Assembly (NCBI RefSeq): GCF_028649475.1
Contig: NZ_JAQSIP010000012.1
Coordinates: 86,041 to 150,040 of the forward strand
DNA length: 64,000 bases
Direction of reading: 5' to 3'
DNA from: Curvibacter cyanobacteriorum
Lineage (GTDB): Bacteria > Pseudomonadota > Gammaproteobacteria > Burkholderiales > Burkholderiaceae_C
The position numbers were made by a program, and so were the translations under genes. The notes beneath the pieces were generated by a model. The model was not told the DNA's origin, searched no databases, and saw only the letters and a program-made list of their open reading frames with translations. Positions 24,765 through 34,225 of the stretch are shown piece after piece (positions within the stretch are counted from its first letter, which is position 1; the number at the start of each line of letters is the position of its first letter).

Positions 24765-25421
24765 ATGAGCTCCGAAAACACATTTTCCCCAGCGCCTCCC
24801 CCAGGCGAGCACTGCACCACGATCGAGGTGGCTCGTGAATTGGGCATGGCGGTCCGTTCGGTCCAAATGATGGTGGACCGGGGTGAGTTGGAGGCCTGGA
24901 AAACCCCCGGTGGGCACAGGCGTATATCGCGCATTTCGGTGGACCGATGGCTGGCCAATCGCCGCGCCGGTCGCCGCGGTGCTCAGCGCGGCAGCCCGGC
25001 CAACCCGCGCCGCGTCCTGTTCATTGAAGACTCTGCGCATTACCAGAACCTGGTGTCGCTGATGATGCAGCAGCACTTCCCCGAAGTGGCCCTGCACCTG
25101 GCCGACGACGGCATCGTGGGCCTGGCGATGTACGGCCAGTTGCAGCCCGATGTCTTGCTGCTGGACCTGCTGTTGCCGGGCATCGATGGCGCCACCTTGC
25201 TGACCAGCTTGCGGGCCCACCCCGAACTCAACCGCAGCCAGTTGGTGGTTGTCACCTCGCTCGATGAAGAGCAGCGGCGCCCCTATGCGTTCGCCTTGCG
25301 CGACATCCCGCTGGTCTACAAGCCCAATCTGGTGACGGACCTGCCCAAGCTGTTGAACCGTTTGCTCAACGACGACGACGGCGCGCACACCAGCGCGGCC
25401 CTGGGCGACACCACCGTCTGA
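24765..25421 (+). CDS. Orphan regulator: excisionase/MerR-type HTH fused to a receiver domain
   Basis: 218 aa. Residues about 17-66 form a winged helix-turn-helix of the excisionase/BldC kind (TTIEVARELGMAVRSVQMMV, TPGGHRRISRISVDRWL). After a basic linker, residues 83-200 are a response-regulator receiver with acidic pair E88-D89, phosphoacceptor D134 (LLLDLLLPG), T164 and K186 (VYKPN), all intact. The domain order (DNA binding first, receiver last) is the reverse of normal response regulators. No histidine kinase is next to it. Its regulatory region is the most AT-rich spot of the window. Targets unknown. Confidence 0.85.
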   Translation: MSSENTFSPAPPPGEHCTTIEVARELGMAVRSVQMMVDRGELEAWKTPGGHRRISRISVDRWLANRRAGRRGAQRGSPANPRRVLFIEDSAHYQNLVSLMMQQHFPEVALHLADDGIVGLAMYGQLQPDVLLLDLLLPGIDGATLLTSLRAHPELNRSQLVVVTSLDEEQRRPYAFALRDIPLVYKPNLVTDLPKLLNRLLNDDDGAHTSAALGDTTV

Positions 25422-25516
25422 GGGCGCTCAACGGCTTGTGGGCGCCAGGCTGTGGCGCCCCCCGGGCCCGCGGGTGTGGCCCGTTCTTGAGGCCCGTTTT
25501 GATACGCCTGTCACCG

Positions 25517-25550
25517 AACCCCGGCGGCGCTTGCGCGGCCGGGGTTTTTT
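25517..25550 (+). terminator. Terminator of the HTH-receiver gene
   Basis: AACCCCGGC and GCCGGGGTT form a 9-bp stem followed by a T run, about 95 bases after the stop. Confidence 0.88.
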
Positions 25551-26089
25551 GCGTCTTTTTTCATCTTGGTCGCAGCGGGGCTTGGCGGGCTGATCAATGT
25601 GCGGCGCCGTTTCGATAACTATCATTTGCGCCCCTTCCCGTCCCTTCATGCCCCTTGGTTCTGGGGGCGGTCGGTCGGGGCCTGAAGGCGACGCGGCCAA
25701 GACCCTGTGGCCACCCCGGTGCCCGGCTTCGGTGCATGCCTCTGCTGCGCCACCAAGGGGCGGGCGGAGCTGGGTGAACCAAGGCCGCCGCCGCTGTGAA
25801 GCGCTCACCCCAGGCGCCTCGGTTTCGGCGGCCGGTCCCCAAAAAAGCAGGCCTCCATCCGGAGGCCTGGGTTGGGCGGTTTGGGTGCTGGGTGGCCCTG
25901 CAGGGTCGGTGGGCCTTGGTGGGCTCAAGAGGCCTCGGCGAACCTTTGTCCTGAAGCCTTTGGCGTTGCTTTCAGCGATGGCCTCTGCGTTGCGGCCAGC
26001 CTGGGGACCTGCCTTGGGGGGCGCCCCGGTGCGCGTCGGGGCGCGCGATCCGTAGGTCACCGCGGCCACCCGCTGGGTTCAGGCTGGGT
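25551..26089. other. Intergenic region before hsp20
   Basis: About 540 bases. Apart from a minus-strand terminator at 25841-25868 I see nothing convincing; the open frames here lack recognisable domains and ribosome sites. Confidence 0.55.
25841..25868 (-). terminator. Probable terminator of hsp20
   Basis: Perfect 8-bp stem AGGCCTCC/GGAGGCCT with loop ATCC; on the minus strand it continues GCTTTTTT. It lies 220 bases beyond the hsp20 stop. Confidence 0.7.
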
Positions 26090-26482
26090 TCACTCGATGG
26101 TCAAGCGCGTGACGGGGTCGAGCGGGGCCTTTTTGGCCAGCGTGATGGACAGCACGCCGTTCTCCAGGCGGGCGCGGCTCTGGCTGGCCTCGATGTCCTG
26201 TGGCAGTTCGTAGGCGGCCTGGTACTGGCGCGGTGCGTCGGCCACGCTGCTGATGCGCACCGTGTTGTGGGTCAACTCGATTTGCAATTGCTCGCGGCTC
26301 AGACCGGGCACGTCGAGTTGCAGGGTGCAGTGCTGTTCGTCTTGTTCGAAACGGGCTGGGATTTCCGCAGCGCGGGCAGGGGCTTTTTGCAGTGCCTGGC
26401 CGAGAAAGCGCTCCAGGTGGCGGTCGGTGACGCGCAGGCCGGGCAGGTAGGCGGAATGGCGGATGACGGGCGCGAAGATCAT
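26090..26482 (-). CDS. Small heat shock protein, Hsp20/alpha-crystallin family
   Basis: 130 aa. The alpha-crystallin domain runs from about residue 48 to 128: LQLDVPGLSREQLQIELTHN, then ARLENGVLSITLAKK, the latter matching the family end motif (A-x-x-x-n-GVL-x-x-x-x-P-K). ATP-independent holdase for unfolding proteins. The N-terminal arm is short. The C-terminal I-x-I/V anchor motif is weak (TRLTIE). No convincing heat-shock (sigma-32) promoter was found. Divergent from the following binding-protein gene (92-base gap). Confidence 0.87.
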   Translation of the reverse strand: MIFAPVIRHSAYLPGLRVTDRHLERFLGQALQKAPARAAEIPARFEQDEQHCTLQLDVPGLSREQLQIELTHNTVRISSVADAPRQYQAAYELPQDIEASQSRARLENGVLSITLAKKAPLDPVTRLTIE

Positions 26483-26574
26483 GGGACGGGTCCTTTACAC
26501 TGCGCGGCGCTCGAATTGAGCCCCGCATGGATCGAAGGTGTGATCCCTGCGTTTTTTTTCAAGGAATTTTCTTC

Positions 26575-27855
26575 ATGGAATATCTGCGCAGATCCCTCTT
26601 GAAAACGGCGGCGCTGGCGTTATCTGCCGGCCTCGCACCGTTGTCCCAGGCGCAGTCGGCGAATGCCACTGGGCCGATTCGATTGGCGCTGATCGAGGGC
26701 CTCAGTGGCCCGTTTGCCAACGCGGGTGAGGCGGTGTATCGCAATATTCTGTGGGCGGTCGAGCGCGTCAATGCGCGCGGTGGGGTCAAGCTGCCGGGCG
26801 GCGCCCGCCTGCTGCAACTGGACCGCTACGACAGCAAAGGCCAGAACGAGGAAGCCCTGTCGGCCCTGCGTTCGGCCATCGACGATGGCTGCCGGGTGGT
26901 GCTGCAAGGCAACTCCTCGGCCACCGCGGCCGTGCTGCTGGATGCCATCCAGAAAAACAACGACCGCGATCCGTCGCGCCGGGTGCTGTTCCTCAACTAC
27001 TCGGCCGTCGACCCGGCGCTGACCAACGAGCGCTGCAGCTACTGGCACTTCCGCTTCGACGCCCACGCTGACATGCGCATGGCTGCCCTGATGGAGGTGA
27101 TCCGCGAGGACCGCGCGGTGAAGAGCGTCTACCTGATCGGTCAGGACTACAGCTTTGGCCAGGCGGTGCTCAAAGAGGCCCGCCGCCAGTTGGCGGAGCA
27201 GCGGCCGGACGTGCACATCGTGGGCGATGAGCTGCATCCGCTGGGTCGGGTCAAGGACTTTGCGCCCTATGCGGTCAAGATCAAGGCCAGCGGGGCCCAG
27301 GCGGTGATCACGGGCAACTGGGGCAATGACCTCACGCTGCTGATCAAGGCGGCCCGCGAAGTCGGTTACGACGGCCGCTTCTTCACCTACTACGGCAACG
27401 CCCTGGGGGCGCCGGCGGCCATCGGCGACGCCGGCGTGGGGCGCGTGGTGGCGGTGGCCGACTGGCTGCCCAATGTGCCGGGGGCGCAGAGCGAGGCCTT
27501 CTACCAGTCGTTCCGCCAGCGCTTCCCCAAGCCGGCCGACGACTATGTGCACATGCGCATGCAGCTCATGATCGAGGCCCTGGCGCAGGCGCTGGAGAAA
27601 GCCGGCAGCACCGAAGCCGGTGCGGTGGCCAGCAAGCTCGAGGGCAGCACGGTGTCGCTGTCGGGGCAATCGGGCACCATGCGCGCCTCGGACCACCAGT
27701 TCCAGCAGGGCCTGACGGTGGGGGTGATGGACAAGCAGGGCAGCCCCGGGGTGCGCTTTGACGTCGAGGGCTCGGGCTACGGCTTCAAGGTGATCCGCCA
27801 GATCCCGGCCAGCAAGGCCGAGATGGCGACCAGCTGCCGCATGGTTCGCCCCTGA
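26575..27855 (+). CDS. ABC transporter substrate-binding protein (branched-chain amino acid type), orphan
   Basis: 426 aa periplasmic binding protein, type 1 fold (Peripla_BP_6). Signal peptide MEYLRRSLLKTAALALSAGLAP with cleavage after AQA. Core begins IRLALIEGLSGPFANAGEAV and includes VVLQGNSSATAAVLLDAI and VYLIGQDYSFGQAVLKEARR. AAGGA precedes the chosen ATG; an upstream ATG at 26527 adds residues outside the family. No permease or ATPase is adjacent, so it must borrow transporter parts from elsewhere or act in sensing. Confidence 0.88.
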   Translation: MEYLRRSLLKTAALALSAGLAPLSQAQSANATGPIRLALIEGLSGPFANAGEAVYRNILWAVERVNARGGVKLPGGARLLQLDRYDSKGQNEEALSALRSAIDDGCRVVLQGNSSATAAVLLDAIQKNNDRDPSRRVLFLNYSAVDPALTNERCSYWHFRFDAHADMRMAALMEVIREDRAVKSVYLIGQDYSFGQAVLKEARRQLAEQRPDVHIVGDELHPLGRVKDFAPYAVKIKASGAQAVITGNWGNDLTLLIKAAREVGYDGRFFTYYGNALGAPAAIGDAGVGRVVAVADWLPNVPGAQSEAFYQSFRQRFPKPADDYVHMRMQLMIEALAQALEKAGSTEAGAVASKLEGSTVSLSGQSGTMRASDHQFQQGLTVGVMDKQGSPGVRFDVEGSGYGFKVIRQIPASKAEMATSCRMVRP

Positions 27856-27949
27856 GGTCCGGCGTGGGCGGGGCCCCGCCACTGCTCGCGGGCAGGTCGC
27901 TCGGGCGCGGTTGAGCGGCTGGCGCGCGCCAACCGGCTGCGCCCAGGTC

Positions 27950-28405
27950 TTAGCGCGTGTAGCCCTCGCAGGCGCCGGCATTGGGCCGTCCGGCGCATTC
28001 GCGCAGCAAGCGTCGATCGCGCTCGCTGCGGGACTCTTCACTGCCCGAAGGCGGAGCCGGCTTGGCCTTTGAGCGGCCTTTGCCTTTTTTGGGGGCCGCC
28101 TTGGCCTGGCTTGCCAACCCCGGTGCCTGGGCGCTGAACCGGCCTGCGCCGGACACCAGGCCCTCTGGGCGAGGCACGGGCCTGGCGATCCCGGTGATGG
28201 TGGCCCCACGGGCTGCGGGGCCGGCGGCGAGCCAGGCTGCGCGCGAGGCTGCGTGCGAGACCACAGGCGCCTTCGCGGGCACCGCCGCCTCCGCCAGGGG
28301 CGTGGCCGCGAGTGCCCAGGCGCCGAGCAACAGCCAGGGGCTCAGGCGCGGCCGGTGGCGCGGGCCTGGCAGCGATGGGACCGATGGGTGCGGGTTGCAG
28401 GTCAT
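27950..28405 (-). CDS. Small secreted protein of unknown function
   Basis: 151 aa. Hydrophobic signal sequence (SPWLLLGAWALAATPLAEA, probable cut after AEA), an Ala/Gly-rich and Lys-rich middle, and a charged C-terminus SERDRRLLRECAGRPNAGAC with two Cys that may pair. AGGAG lies six bases before the ATG. I do not recognise a named family; the signal peptide, ribosome site and cysteine-containing tail support a real gene. Confidence 0.65.
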   Translation of the reverse strand: MTCNPHPSVPSLPGPRHRPRLSPWLLLGAWALAATPLAEAAVPAKAPVVSHAASRAAWLAAGPAARGATITGIARPVPRPEGLVSGAGRFSAQAPGLASQAKAAPKKGKGRSKAKPAPPSGSEESRSERDRRLLRECAGRPNAGACEGYTR

Positions 28406-28501
28406 GGCTTCTCCTGGTGGGCGAGCCCATGCTAGAAGGCTCCGCTAACATGCTGATTTGTTCATTTGCGCCGCCCCGGCGCGCCCCACAGGACCCGATT
28501 C

Positions 28502-29671
28502 ATGAGACCCGCCATCCTCCAGCTCGAAGCCTCCCTGATCCGCGAAGTGGCCAATGCCGGCCTGGGGCGGCCCGACGTGCTGGCCTTCTGGTTTGGCGAG
28601 AGCGACGAAGTCACGCCCGCCGCGGTGCGCCAGGCCGCCATCGATTCGATCGCCCAAGGCGAGACCTTCTATGCCCACAACCTGGGCCTGCCCGAGTTGC
28701 GTCAGGCGGTGGCCGACTACACCAGTGCTTTGCACCGCCCGGTGGGGCCCGAGCGCGTCGCGATCACCTCGGGTGGGGTGAATGCGCTGATGCTGGCCAT
28801 CCAGGCCCTGGTTGAACCCGGTGACGATGTGGTGGCGGTGACGCCGGTCTGGCCCAACCTGCTGGCCCAGCCGCTGATCATGGGTGGCGTGGTGCGCACG
28901 GTGGCGCTCAAGCCGACGCTGAGCGGCGAGGGCGCGGGCCTGTGGCAACTGGACCTGCCGGAGTTGCTGGCCGCCATCACACCGACCACGCGGCTGTTGA
29001 TCGTCAACGCCCCGAACAACCCGACGGGCTGGACCCTCAGCCAGGCCGAGCAGGAGGCCATCCTGCAGCACTGCCGCCGCACCGGCACCTGGATCCTGGC
29101 CGACGAGGTGTACGAGCGCCTGTACTACGGCGAGTCGCCCAAGCAGTGCGCGCCGAGCTTCCTTGACCTGGCCGAGCCCGAGGACCGCCTGGTGGTGGTG
29201 CACAGCTTCTCCAAGAGCTTCCTCATGACGGGTTGGCGCCTGGGCTGGCTGGTCATGCCGCCGTCGATGCTCGACCCCATGGGCAAGCTGATCGAGTTCA
29301 ACACCTCCTGCGCCTCGGTCTTCACCCAGCGCGCGGCGCTGGCGGCGCTGCAGCAGGTGGGCGACATCACGCCGCGCGTGGTCAGCCACCTCAAGGCTTG
29401 CCGCGACCGCCTGGTGCCGCAATTGCAGGCCTTGCCTGGCGTGCAGGTCGCCGCGGCGCCGGGGGGCATGTATGCCTTCTTCAAACTGGCAGGCCATGAC
29501 GACTCGCTGGCGGTGGCCAAGCGCCTGGTGCGCGAGGCCGGACTGGGTTTGGCCCCGGGCAATGCCTTCGCGCCGCAGGCCGATGGCTGGCTGCGTTGGT
29601 GCTTTGCGTCCAAGGACCTGGAGCGGCTGGATCAGGGGGTGGCTCGACTCAAGCAGTGGCTCGGGCTATAA
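28502..29671 (+). CDS. Pyridoxal-phosphate-dependent aminotransferase, class I/II
   Basis: 389 aa. Fold-type I aminotransferase: substrate/PLP segments GETFYAHNLGLPELRQAVADY, ITSGGVNALMLAIQALVEPGD, VNAPNNPTGW, ILADEVYERLYY, and the Schiff-base lysine K238 in HSFSKSFLMTGWRLGW. The group covers aspartate, alanine and aromatic amino acid transaminases; the substrate cannot be fixed from the sequence. Start at MRPAILQLEASLIREV; a start at 28466 adds 12 unrelated residues. Its stop codon lies inside the -10 box of rpsO. Confidence 0.9.
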   Translation: MRPAILQLEASLIREVANAGLGRPDVLAFWFGESDEVTPAAVRQAAIDSIAQGETFYAHNLGLPELRQAVADYTSALHRPVGPERVAITSGGVNALMLAIQALVEPGDDVVAVTPVWPNLLAQPLIMGGVVRTVALKPTLSGEGAGLWQLDLPELLAAITPTTRLLIVNAPNNPTGWTLSQAEQEAILQHCRRTGTWILADEVYERLYYGESPKQCAPSFLDLAEPEDRLVVVHSFSKSFLMTGWRLGWLVMPPSMLDPMGKLIEFNTSCASVFTQRAALAALQQVGDITPRVVSHLKACRDRLVPQLQALPGVQVAAAPGGMYAFFKLAGHDDSLAVAKRLVREAGLGLAPGNAFAPQADGWLRWCFASKDLERLDQGVARLKQWLGL

Positions 29672-29672
29672 T
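29644..29672 (+). promoter_or_regulatory. rpsO promoter overlapping the upstream stop codon
   Basis: TCGACT, 17-base spacer, perfect TATAAT (29667-29672). The aminotransferase TAA (29669-29671) is part of the -10 box. Confidence 0.65.
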
Positions 29673-29755
29673 CCCGAAGCTTTGCATTGTGCAGGGCAGC
29701 ACGCTGGCCGCATTTTCCGGCAGCCAGCGCAAGTCAAATATTCAAAGGAACAAAA

Positions 29756-30022
29756 ATGATCGCATCGTCCATCAAGGCAGAGGTCGTCAAGGCCAACGCT
29801 CGCAGCGCCAACGACACCGGTAGCCCCGAAGTCCAAGTCGCCATCCTGACCGCTCGCATCAACGAGCTGACCCCCCACTTCAAGACCCACGCCAAGGACC
29901 ACCACGGCCGTCGCGGTCTGCTGCGCATGGTGAGCCGTCGCCGCAAGCTGCTGGACTACCTGAAGTCCAAGGATGCTGACCGCTACACTGCACTGATCGC
30001 CAAGCTGGGTCTGCGCAAGTAA
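29756..30022 (+). CDS. rpsO: 30S ribosomal protein S15
   Basis: 88 aa, standard uS15 length. Conserved segments: [40 protein letters not shown] and [10 protein letters not shown], which bind 16S rRNA. AAAGGA lies six bases before the ATG; the frame from 29687 has no family support. Followed by a terminator and then pnp, the same order as in E. coli. Confidence 0.97.
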   Translation: MIASSIKAEVVKANARSANDTGSPEVQVAILTARINELTPHFKTHAKDHHGRRGLLRMVSRRRKLLDYLKSKDADRYTALIAKLGLRK

Positions 30023-30041
30023 TTCGCACGACGAATGCTGG

Positions 30042-30080
30042 ACGCCTGAGTTAGTTCACTAGCTCAGGCGTTTGTTTTTT
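30042..30080 (+). terminator. Terminator of rpsO
   Basis: ACGCCTGAG and CTCAGGCGT, extended inward through TTAG/CTAG, make a 13-bp stem with loop TTCA, followed by TTGTTTTTT. Confidence 0.9.
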
Positions 30081-30096
30081 GTCGCTTCCATCAGGT

Positions 30097-30222
30097 TTGA
30101 AAACAGGGATGCGCGCTGTGTCATTCCATCAGCTTCCAGGCGGCTTGGGCCCGCTCGGGATTTGCTGGAATGGCATCGTGTTTCGGGTTTTCAACTGACC
30201 TTCACCACCCAGGCAGGGTGGT
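30097..30222 (+). promoter_or_regulatory. Structured pnp 5' leader, possible RNase III target
   Basis: Nested arms pair in order: TTGAAAAC (30097) with GTTTTCAA (30187), GATG (30108) with CATC (30174), and CATTCCA (30122) with TGGAATG (30166). They form a long interrupted stem. A second small hairpin ACCACCC/GGGTGGT follows at 30204-30222. E. coli pnp is autoregulated through RNase III cleavage of such a leader stem. Confidence 0.6.
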
Positions 30223-30265
30223 TTCAAGTCCGGCCTGGGGCCGGCAATACAGCAGGAGCTGAAAC

Positions 30266-32410
30266 ATGAGCATTTTCAACAAAGTCACCAAGACCTTCCA
30301 ATGGGGTCAGCACACCGTGACCCTGGAGACCGGCGAAGTCGCCCGTCAAGCCACCGGTGCCGTGCTGGTGAACATCGATGACACCGTGGTGCTGGCCACC
30401 GTGGTGGCGTCCAAGTCGGCCAAGCCGGGTCAAGACTTCTTCCCGCTGACCGTGGACTACATCGAGAAGGCCTACGCGGCCGGCAAGATCCCGGGCAGCT
30501 TCTTCAAGCGCGAAGCCAAGCCCAGCGAGCTCGAAACCCTGACCAGCCGCCTGATCGACCGTCCGATCCGCCCGCTGTTCCCCGAAGGTTTCTTCAACGA
30601 AGTGCATGTGGTCATCCACACCGTGTCGTTGAACCCTGAAGTCGACGCCGACATCGCGGCGCTGATCGCCTCGTCGGCCGCACTGGCCATCTCGGGCATC
30701 CCGTTCAATGGCCCGATCGGTGCCGCCCGCGTGGGTTACATCAACGGCGAATACGTGCTCAACCCGGGTCAGACCCAGCGCAAGAGCAGCCAGATGGATC
30801 TGGTGGTCGCTGGCACCGAAGCCGCTGTGCTGATGGTGGAATCCGAAGCCCAACAACTGCCGGAAGACGTGATGCTGGGCGCCGTGGTGTTCGGTCACGA
30901 ACAAGGCCGCATCGCCATCAACGCCATCCATGAACTGGTGCGCGAAGCGGGCAAGCCGCTGTGGCAATGGGAAGCCCCGGCCAAGGACGAAGACCTGATC
31001 TCCAAGGTCAACGCCCTGGCTGCCGAGTCCCTGCGCGCTGCCTACCAGATCCGCAACAAGCAAGCCCGCACCCAGGCTTGCCGCGAAGCCTACGCCAACG
31101 TGATCGCTGGTCTGAAGGCCGACGGCGTCGAGTTCGACGCGGTCAAGGTGGAAGGTCTGCTGTTCGAGATCGAGGCTGGCATCGTGCGTGGTCAGATCCT
31201 GGCCGGCGAGCCCCGCATTGACGGTCGCGACACCCGCACCGTGCGTCCGATCGAGATCCGCAACTCCGTGCTGCCGCGCACCCACGGTTCGGCCCTGTTC
31301 ACCCGCGGTGAAACCCAGGCCCTGGTCGTTGCCACGCTGGGCACCGAGCGCGATGCCCAGCGCATCGACGCCCTGGCTGGCGAGTACGAAGACCGCTTCA
31401 TGCTGCACTACAACATGCCTCCCTTTGCCACCGGCGAAGTGGGCCGCATGGGCAGTACCAAGCGCCGCGAAATCGGCCACGGCCGCCTGGCCAAGCGCGC
31501 CCTCGTGGCCGTGCTGCCGAGCAAGGAAGAGTTCCCCTACACCATGCGTGTGGTGTCTGAGATCACCGAGTCCAATGGCTCTTCGTCGATGGCTTCGGTC
31601 TGCGGCGGCTGCCTGTCGCTGATGGACGCCGGTGTGCCGATGAAGGCCCACGTGGCCGGCATCGCCATGGGCCTGATCAAGGACGGCAACCGTTTCGCTG
31701 TGCTGACCGACATCCTGGGCGACGAAGATCACCTGGGTGACATGGACTTCAAGGTGGCCGGTACCACCAACGGCATCACCGCGCTGCAAATGGACATCAA
31801 GATCCAGGGCATCACCAAGGAAATCATGCAAGTGGCCCTGGCACAAGCCAAGGAAGCCCGTCTGCACATCCTGGGCAAGATGCAAGAAGCGATGGGCGAG
31901 GCCAAGACCGAAGTGTCGAACTTCGCTCCCAAGCTCTTCACCATGAAGATCAACCCCGAGAAGATCCGTGACGTGATCGGCAAGGGCGGCGCCACCATCC
32001 GTGCGCTGACCGAAGAGACCGGCACCCAGATCAACATCGAGGAAGACGGCACCATCACCATCGCCGCCACCGACACCGCCAAGGCCGACGAAGCCAAGCG
32101 CCGCATCGAGCAGATCACGGCCGAAGTCGAAATCGGCAAGGTCTACGAAGGCCCGGTCACCAAGATCCTGGACTTCGGCGCCCTGATCAACCTGCTGCCG
32201 GGCAAGGACGGTCTGCTGCACATCAGCCAGATCGCCCACCAGCGCGTCGAGAAGGTGACCGACTTCCTGAGCGAAGGCCAGATCGTCAAGGTCAAGGTGC
32301 TCGAGACCGACGACAAGGGTCGCGTCAAGCTGTCGATGAAGGCCCTGAGCGAGCGTCCGGCGTACAACCCGGAAGGCGCTCAGCAGCAACAGCAACAACA
32401 GCAGCAATAA
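30266..32410 (+). CDS. pnp: Polyribonucleotide nucleotidyltransferase (PNPase)
   Basis: 714 aa. Phosphorolytic 3'-5' exoribonuclease of the RNA degradosome. Domains in order: RNase PH 1 (about 10-140), linking helices, RNase PH 2 (about 320-540, with [20 protein letters not shown] and [14 protein letters not shown] [20 protein letters not shown]), KH (about 555-615, [17 protein letters not shown]) and S1 (about 622-690, [19 protein letters not shown]). GCAGGAGCT precedes the ATG. The C-terminus ends in nine consecutive Gln, an unusual tail. Confidence 0.98.
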   Translation: MSIFNKVTKTFQWGQHTVTLETGEVARQATGAVLVNIDDTVVLATVVASKSAKPGQDFFPLTVDYIEKAYAAGKIPGSFFKREAKPSELETLTSRLIDRPIRPLFPEGFFNEVHVVIHTVSLNPEVDADIAALIASSAALAISGIPFNGPIGAARVGYINGEYVLNPGQTQRKSSQMDLVVAGTEAAVLMVESEAQQLPEDVMLGAVVFGHEQGRIAINAIHELVREAGKPLWQWEAPAKDEDLISKVNALAAESLRAAYQIRNKQARTQACREAYANVIAGLKADGVEFDAVKVEGLLFEIEAGIVRGQILAGEPRIDGRDTRTVRPIEIRNSVLPRTHGSALFTRGETQALVVATLGTERDAQRIDALAGEYEDRFMLHYNMPPFATGEVGRMGSTKRREIGHGRLAKRALVAVLPSKEEFPYTMRVVSEITESNGSSSMASVCGGCLSLMDAGVPMKAHVAGIAMGLIKDGNRFAVLTDILGDEDHLGDMDFKVAGTTNGITALQMDIKIQGITKEIMQVALAQAKEARLHILGKMQEAMGEAKTEVSNFAPKLFTMKINPEKIRDVIGKGGATIRALTEETGTQINIEEDGTITIAATDTAKADEAKRRIEQITAEVEIGKVYEGPVTKILDFGALINLLPGKDGLLHISQIAHQRVEKVTDFLSEGQIVKVKVLETDDKGRVKLSMKALSERPAYNPEGAQQQQQQQQQ

Positions 32411-32418
32411 ACCAGCCC

Positions 32419-32450
32419 ACGCCCGGCCCACCTGATGGTGGGTCGGGCGT
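32419..32450 (+). terminator. Hairpin between pnp and the quinone reductase gene
   Basis: ACGCCCGGCCCACC pairs with GGTGGGTCGGGCGT (14 bp, one G-U) around TGAT, followed by only TTTG. It may be a weak terminator or a 3'-end stabiliser. Confidence 0.65.
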
Positions 32451-32463
32451 TTGAACGATCACC

Positions 32464-33450
32464 ATGAACGCCATTGAAATCACTTCTTACGGTGCCCCTG
32501 AGGTGCTGCAAGCGGCCACCCGTCCTGACCCGGTGCCGGGCCAAGGTGAGTTGCTGATCCGTGTCAGTGCCAGCGGCATCAATCGCCCGGACGTGTTGCA
32601 GCGCCTGGGGCATTACCCGGTGCCGCCCGGGGCGTCGGACATCCCGGGCCTCGAAGTGGCGGGGGTGGTGGTGTCGGGTGATGCTGACGCCATGGCGCAG
32701 GCGGGCTTGTCCGTGGGGCAGCGCGTGTGTGCCTTGGTGGCGGGTGGGGGTTATGCCGAGTTGTGTGTGGCGCCGGTGGGGCAATGCCTGACTGTGCCTG
32801 AAGGTTGGACTGACATCGAGGCGGCTTCGCTGCCCGAAACCTTCTTCACGGTCTGGAGCAATGTCTTTGACCGCGGGGCCCTGAAGGCTGGTGAAACCTT
32901 GTTGATCCAGGGCGGCACCAGTGGCATCGGGGTCACGGCCATTCAACTGGCCAAGGCGCGTGGTGCTACCGTGATCGTCACGGCGGGCAGCGATGAGAAA
33001 TGCGCGGCTTGTCTGGCGTTGGGGGCGGACCACGCGATCAACTACAAGACCCAGGATTTCGTGGCTGTGGTCAAAGAGTTGACGCAAGGCCGTGGCGTCG
33101 ATGTGGTGTTGGACATGGTGGCGGGCTCGTACGTGGCCCGCGAGGTCGACTGCATGGCCGAAGACGGTCGCATCGTGATCATTGCGGTGCAGGGCGGCAC
33201 CAAGGCCGAATTCAACGCGGGTTTGGTGTTGCGCCGTCGCCTGGTGATCACCGGCTCGACGCTGCGTCCGCGGCCGGTGGCCTTCAAGGCCCAGATTGCC
33301 CGATCGCTGCGTGAGCAGGTCTGGCCCCTGCTGGCCAGCCGGGCCGTCAAGCCGCTGGTGCATGCCACCTTCCCGGCGGCGCAGGCGGCCTCGGCCCATG
33401 CGCTGATGGAGTCCGGTCAGCATGTTGGAAAAATTGTTTTGACTTGGTGA
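32464..33450 (+). CDS. NAD(P)H:quinone oxidoreductase, zeta-crystallin/PIG3 type
   Basis: 328 aa medium-chain reductase without the zinc ligands of alcohol dehydrogenases. N-terminal GroES-like fold ([20 protein letters not shown]), then the nucleotide-binding segment [20 protein letters not shown] and the PIG3-like ending [11 protein letters not shown]. Predicted to reduce quinones with NADPH. The gene lies four bases before tpiA, so the two are probably co-transcribed. Confidence 0.92.
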   Translation: MNAIEITSYGAPEVLQAATRPDPVPGQGELLIRVSASGINRPDVLQRLGHYPVPPGASDIPGLEVAGVVVSGDADAMAQAGLSVGQRVCALVAGGGYAELCVAPVGQCLTVPEGWTDIEAASLPETFFTVWSNVFDRGALKAGETLLIQGGTSGIGVTAIQLAKARGATVIVTAGSDEKCAACLALGADHAINYKTQDFVAVVKELTQGRGVDVVLDMVAGSYVAREVDCMAEDGRIVIIAVQGGTKAEFNAGLVLRRRLVITGSTLRPRPVAFKAQIARSLREQVWPLLASRAVKPLVHATFPAAQAASAHALMESGQHVGKIVLTW

Positions 33451-33454
33451 ATTC

Positions 33455-34204
33455 ATGAAAAAGAAGCTGATTGCCGGCAACTGGAAAATGAATGGCGGCC
33501 TGGCCGCCAACGAGGCCTTGTTGGGCGCGGTCACGGCCGGCCTGACCGAGGCGCGTGCCGATGTGGCGGTGTGTGTGCCGGCGCCTTACTTGGCGCAAGT
33601 GGCTGCGCTGCGCGGTCCGGTGGCCTTGGGTGCGCAGGATGTGTCGGCGCACGAATCGGGCGCCTACACCGGCGAGGTGTCGGCGGGCATGCTGCGTGAA
33701 CTGGGGGTGCACTACGTCATCGTGGGCCACTCGGAGCGCCGTCAATACCACGGTGAGACCGACGAGCAAGTGGCTCAAAAGGCCCAGCGCGCCCTGGCCG
33801 CAGGCCTGGTGCCCATCGTGTGCGTGGGGGAGACTCTGGCCCAGCGCGAAGCTGGCGAGACCGAAACGGTGGTGCGTCGCCAGTTGGCGGCGGTCATCCA
33901 CCTCAATGGCCATTGCATCAGCGAGATCGTGGTGGCCTATGAGCCGGTTTGGGCCATCGGTACCGGCAAGACGGCCTCGCCGGAGCAGGCGCAGGCGGTG
34001 CATGCCGTGCTGCGCGCCCAGTTGCAGGCGGCCAGCGCCAAGGCGGACCGCATCCGCCTGCTGTACGGCGGCAGCATGAACGCGGCCAACGCGGCCGAGT
34101 TGCTGGCCCAGCCCGACATCGACGGTGGCCTGATTGGGGGTGCCTCGCTGAAGGCGCCCGATTTCCTCACGATCGTGGCCGCCGCCTCGGCGCTTGCGGT
34201 TTGA
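33455..34204 (+). CDS. tpiA: Triosephosphate isomerase
   Basis: 249 aa TIM barrel. Catalytic residues are visible: Lys in AGNWKMNGG, His in [13 protein letters not shown], and Glu in [16 protein letters not shown]; the phosphate loop is [15 protein letters not shown]. Interconverts dihydroxyacetone phosphate and glyceraldehyde 3-phosphate. Followed 21 bases later by secG. Confidence 0.97.
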   Translation: MKKKLIAGNWKMNGGLAANEALLGAVTAGLTEARADVAVCVPAPYLAQVAALRGPVALGAQDVSAHESGAYTGEVSAGMLRELGVHYVIVGHSERRQYHGETDEQVAQKAQRALAAGLVPIVCVGETLAQREAGETETVVRRQLAAVIHLNGHCISEIVVAYEPVWAIGTGKTASPEQAQAVHAVLRAQLQAASAKADRIRLLYGGSMNAANAAELLAQPDIDGGLIGGASLKAPDFLTIVAAASALAV

Positions 34205-34225
34205 TTTTTTAGTTCTGGAGTTTTT

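Noticed and set aside
25428..26069. Open frames on both strands in the gap before hsp20
   Set aside because: Pro/Arg/Gly-rich composition, no family resemblance, and the minus-strand frame runs through two hairpin terminators.
26483..26574. Heat-shock (sigma-32) promoter for hsp20
   Set aside because: A CTTGAA-like element is visible but no -10 element at acceptable spacing.
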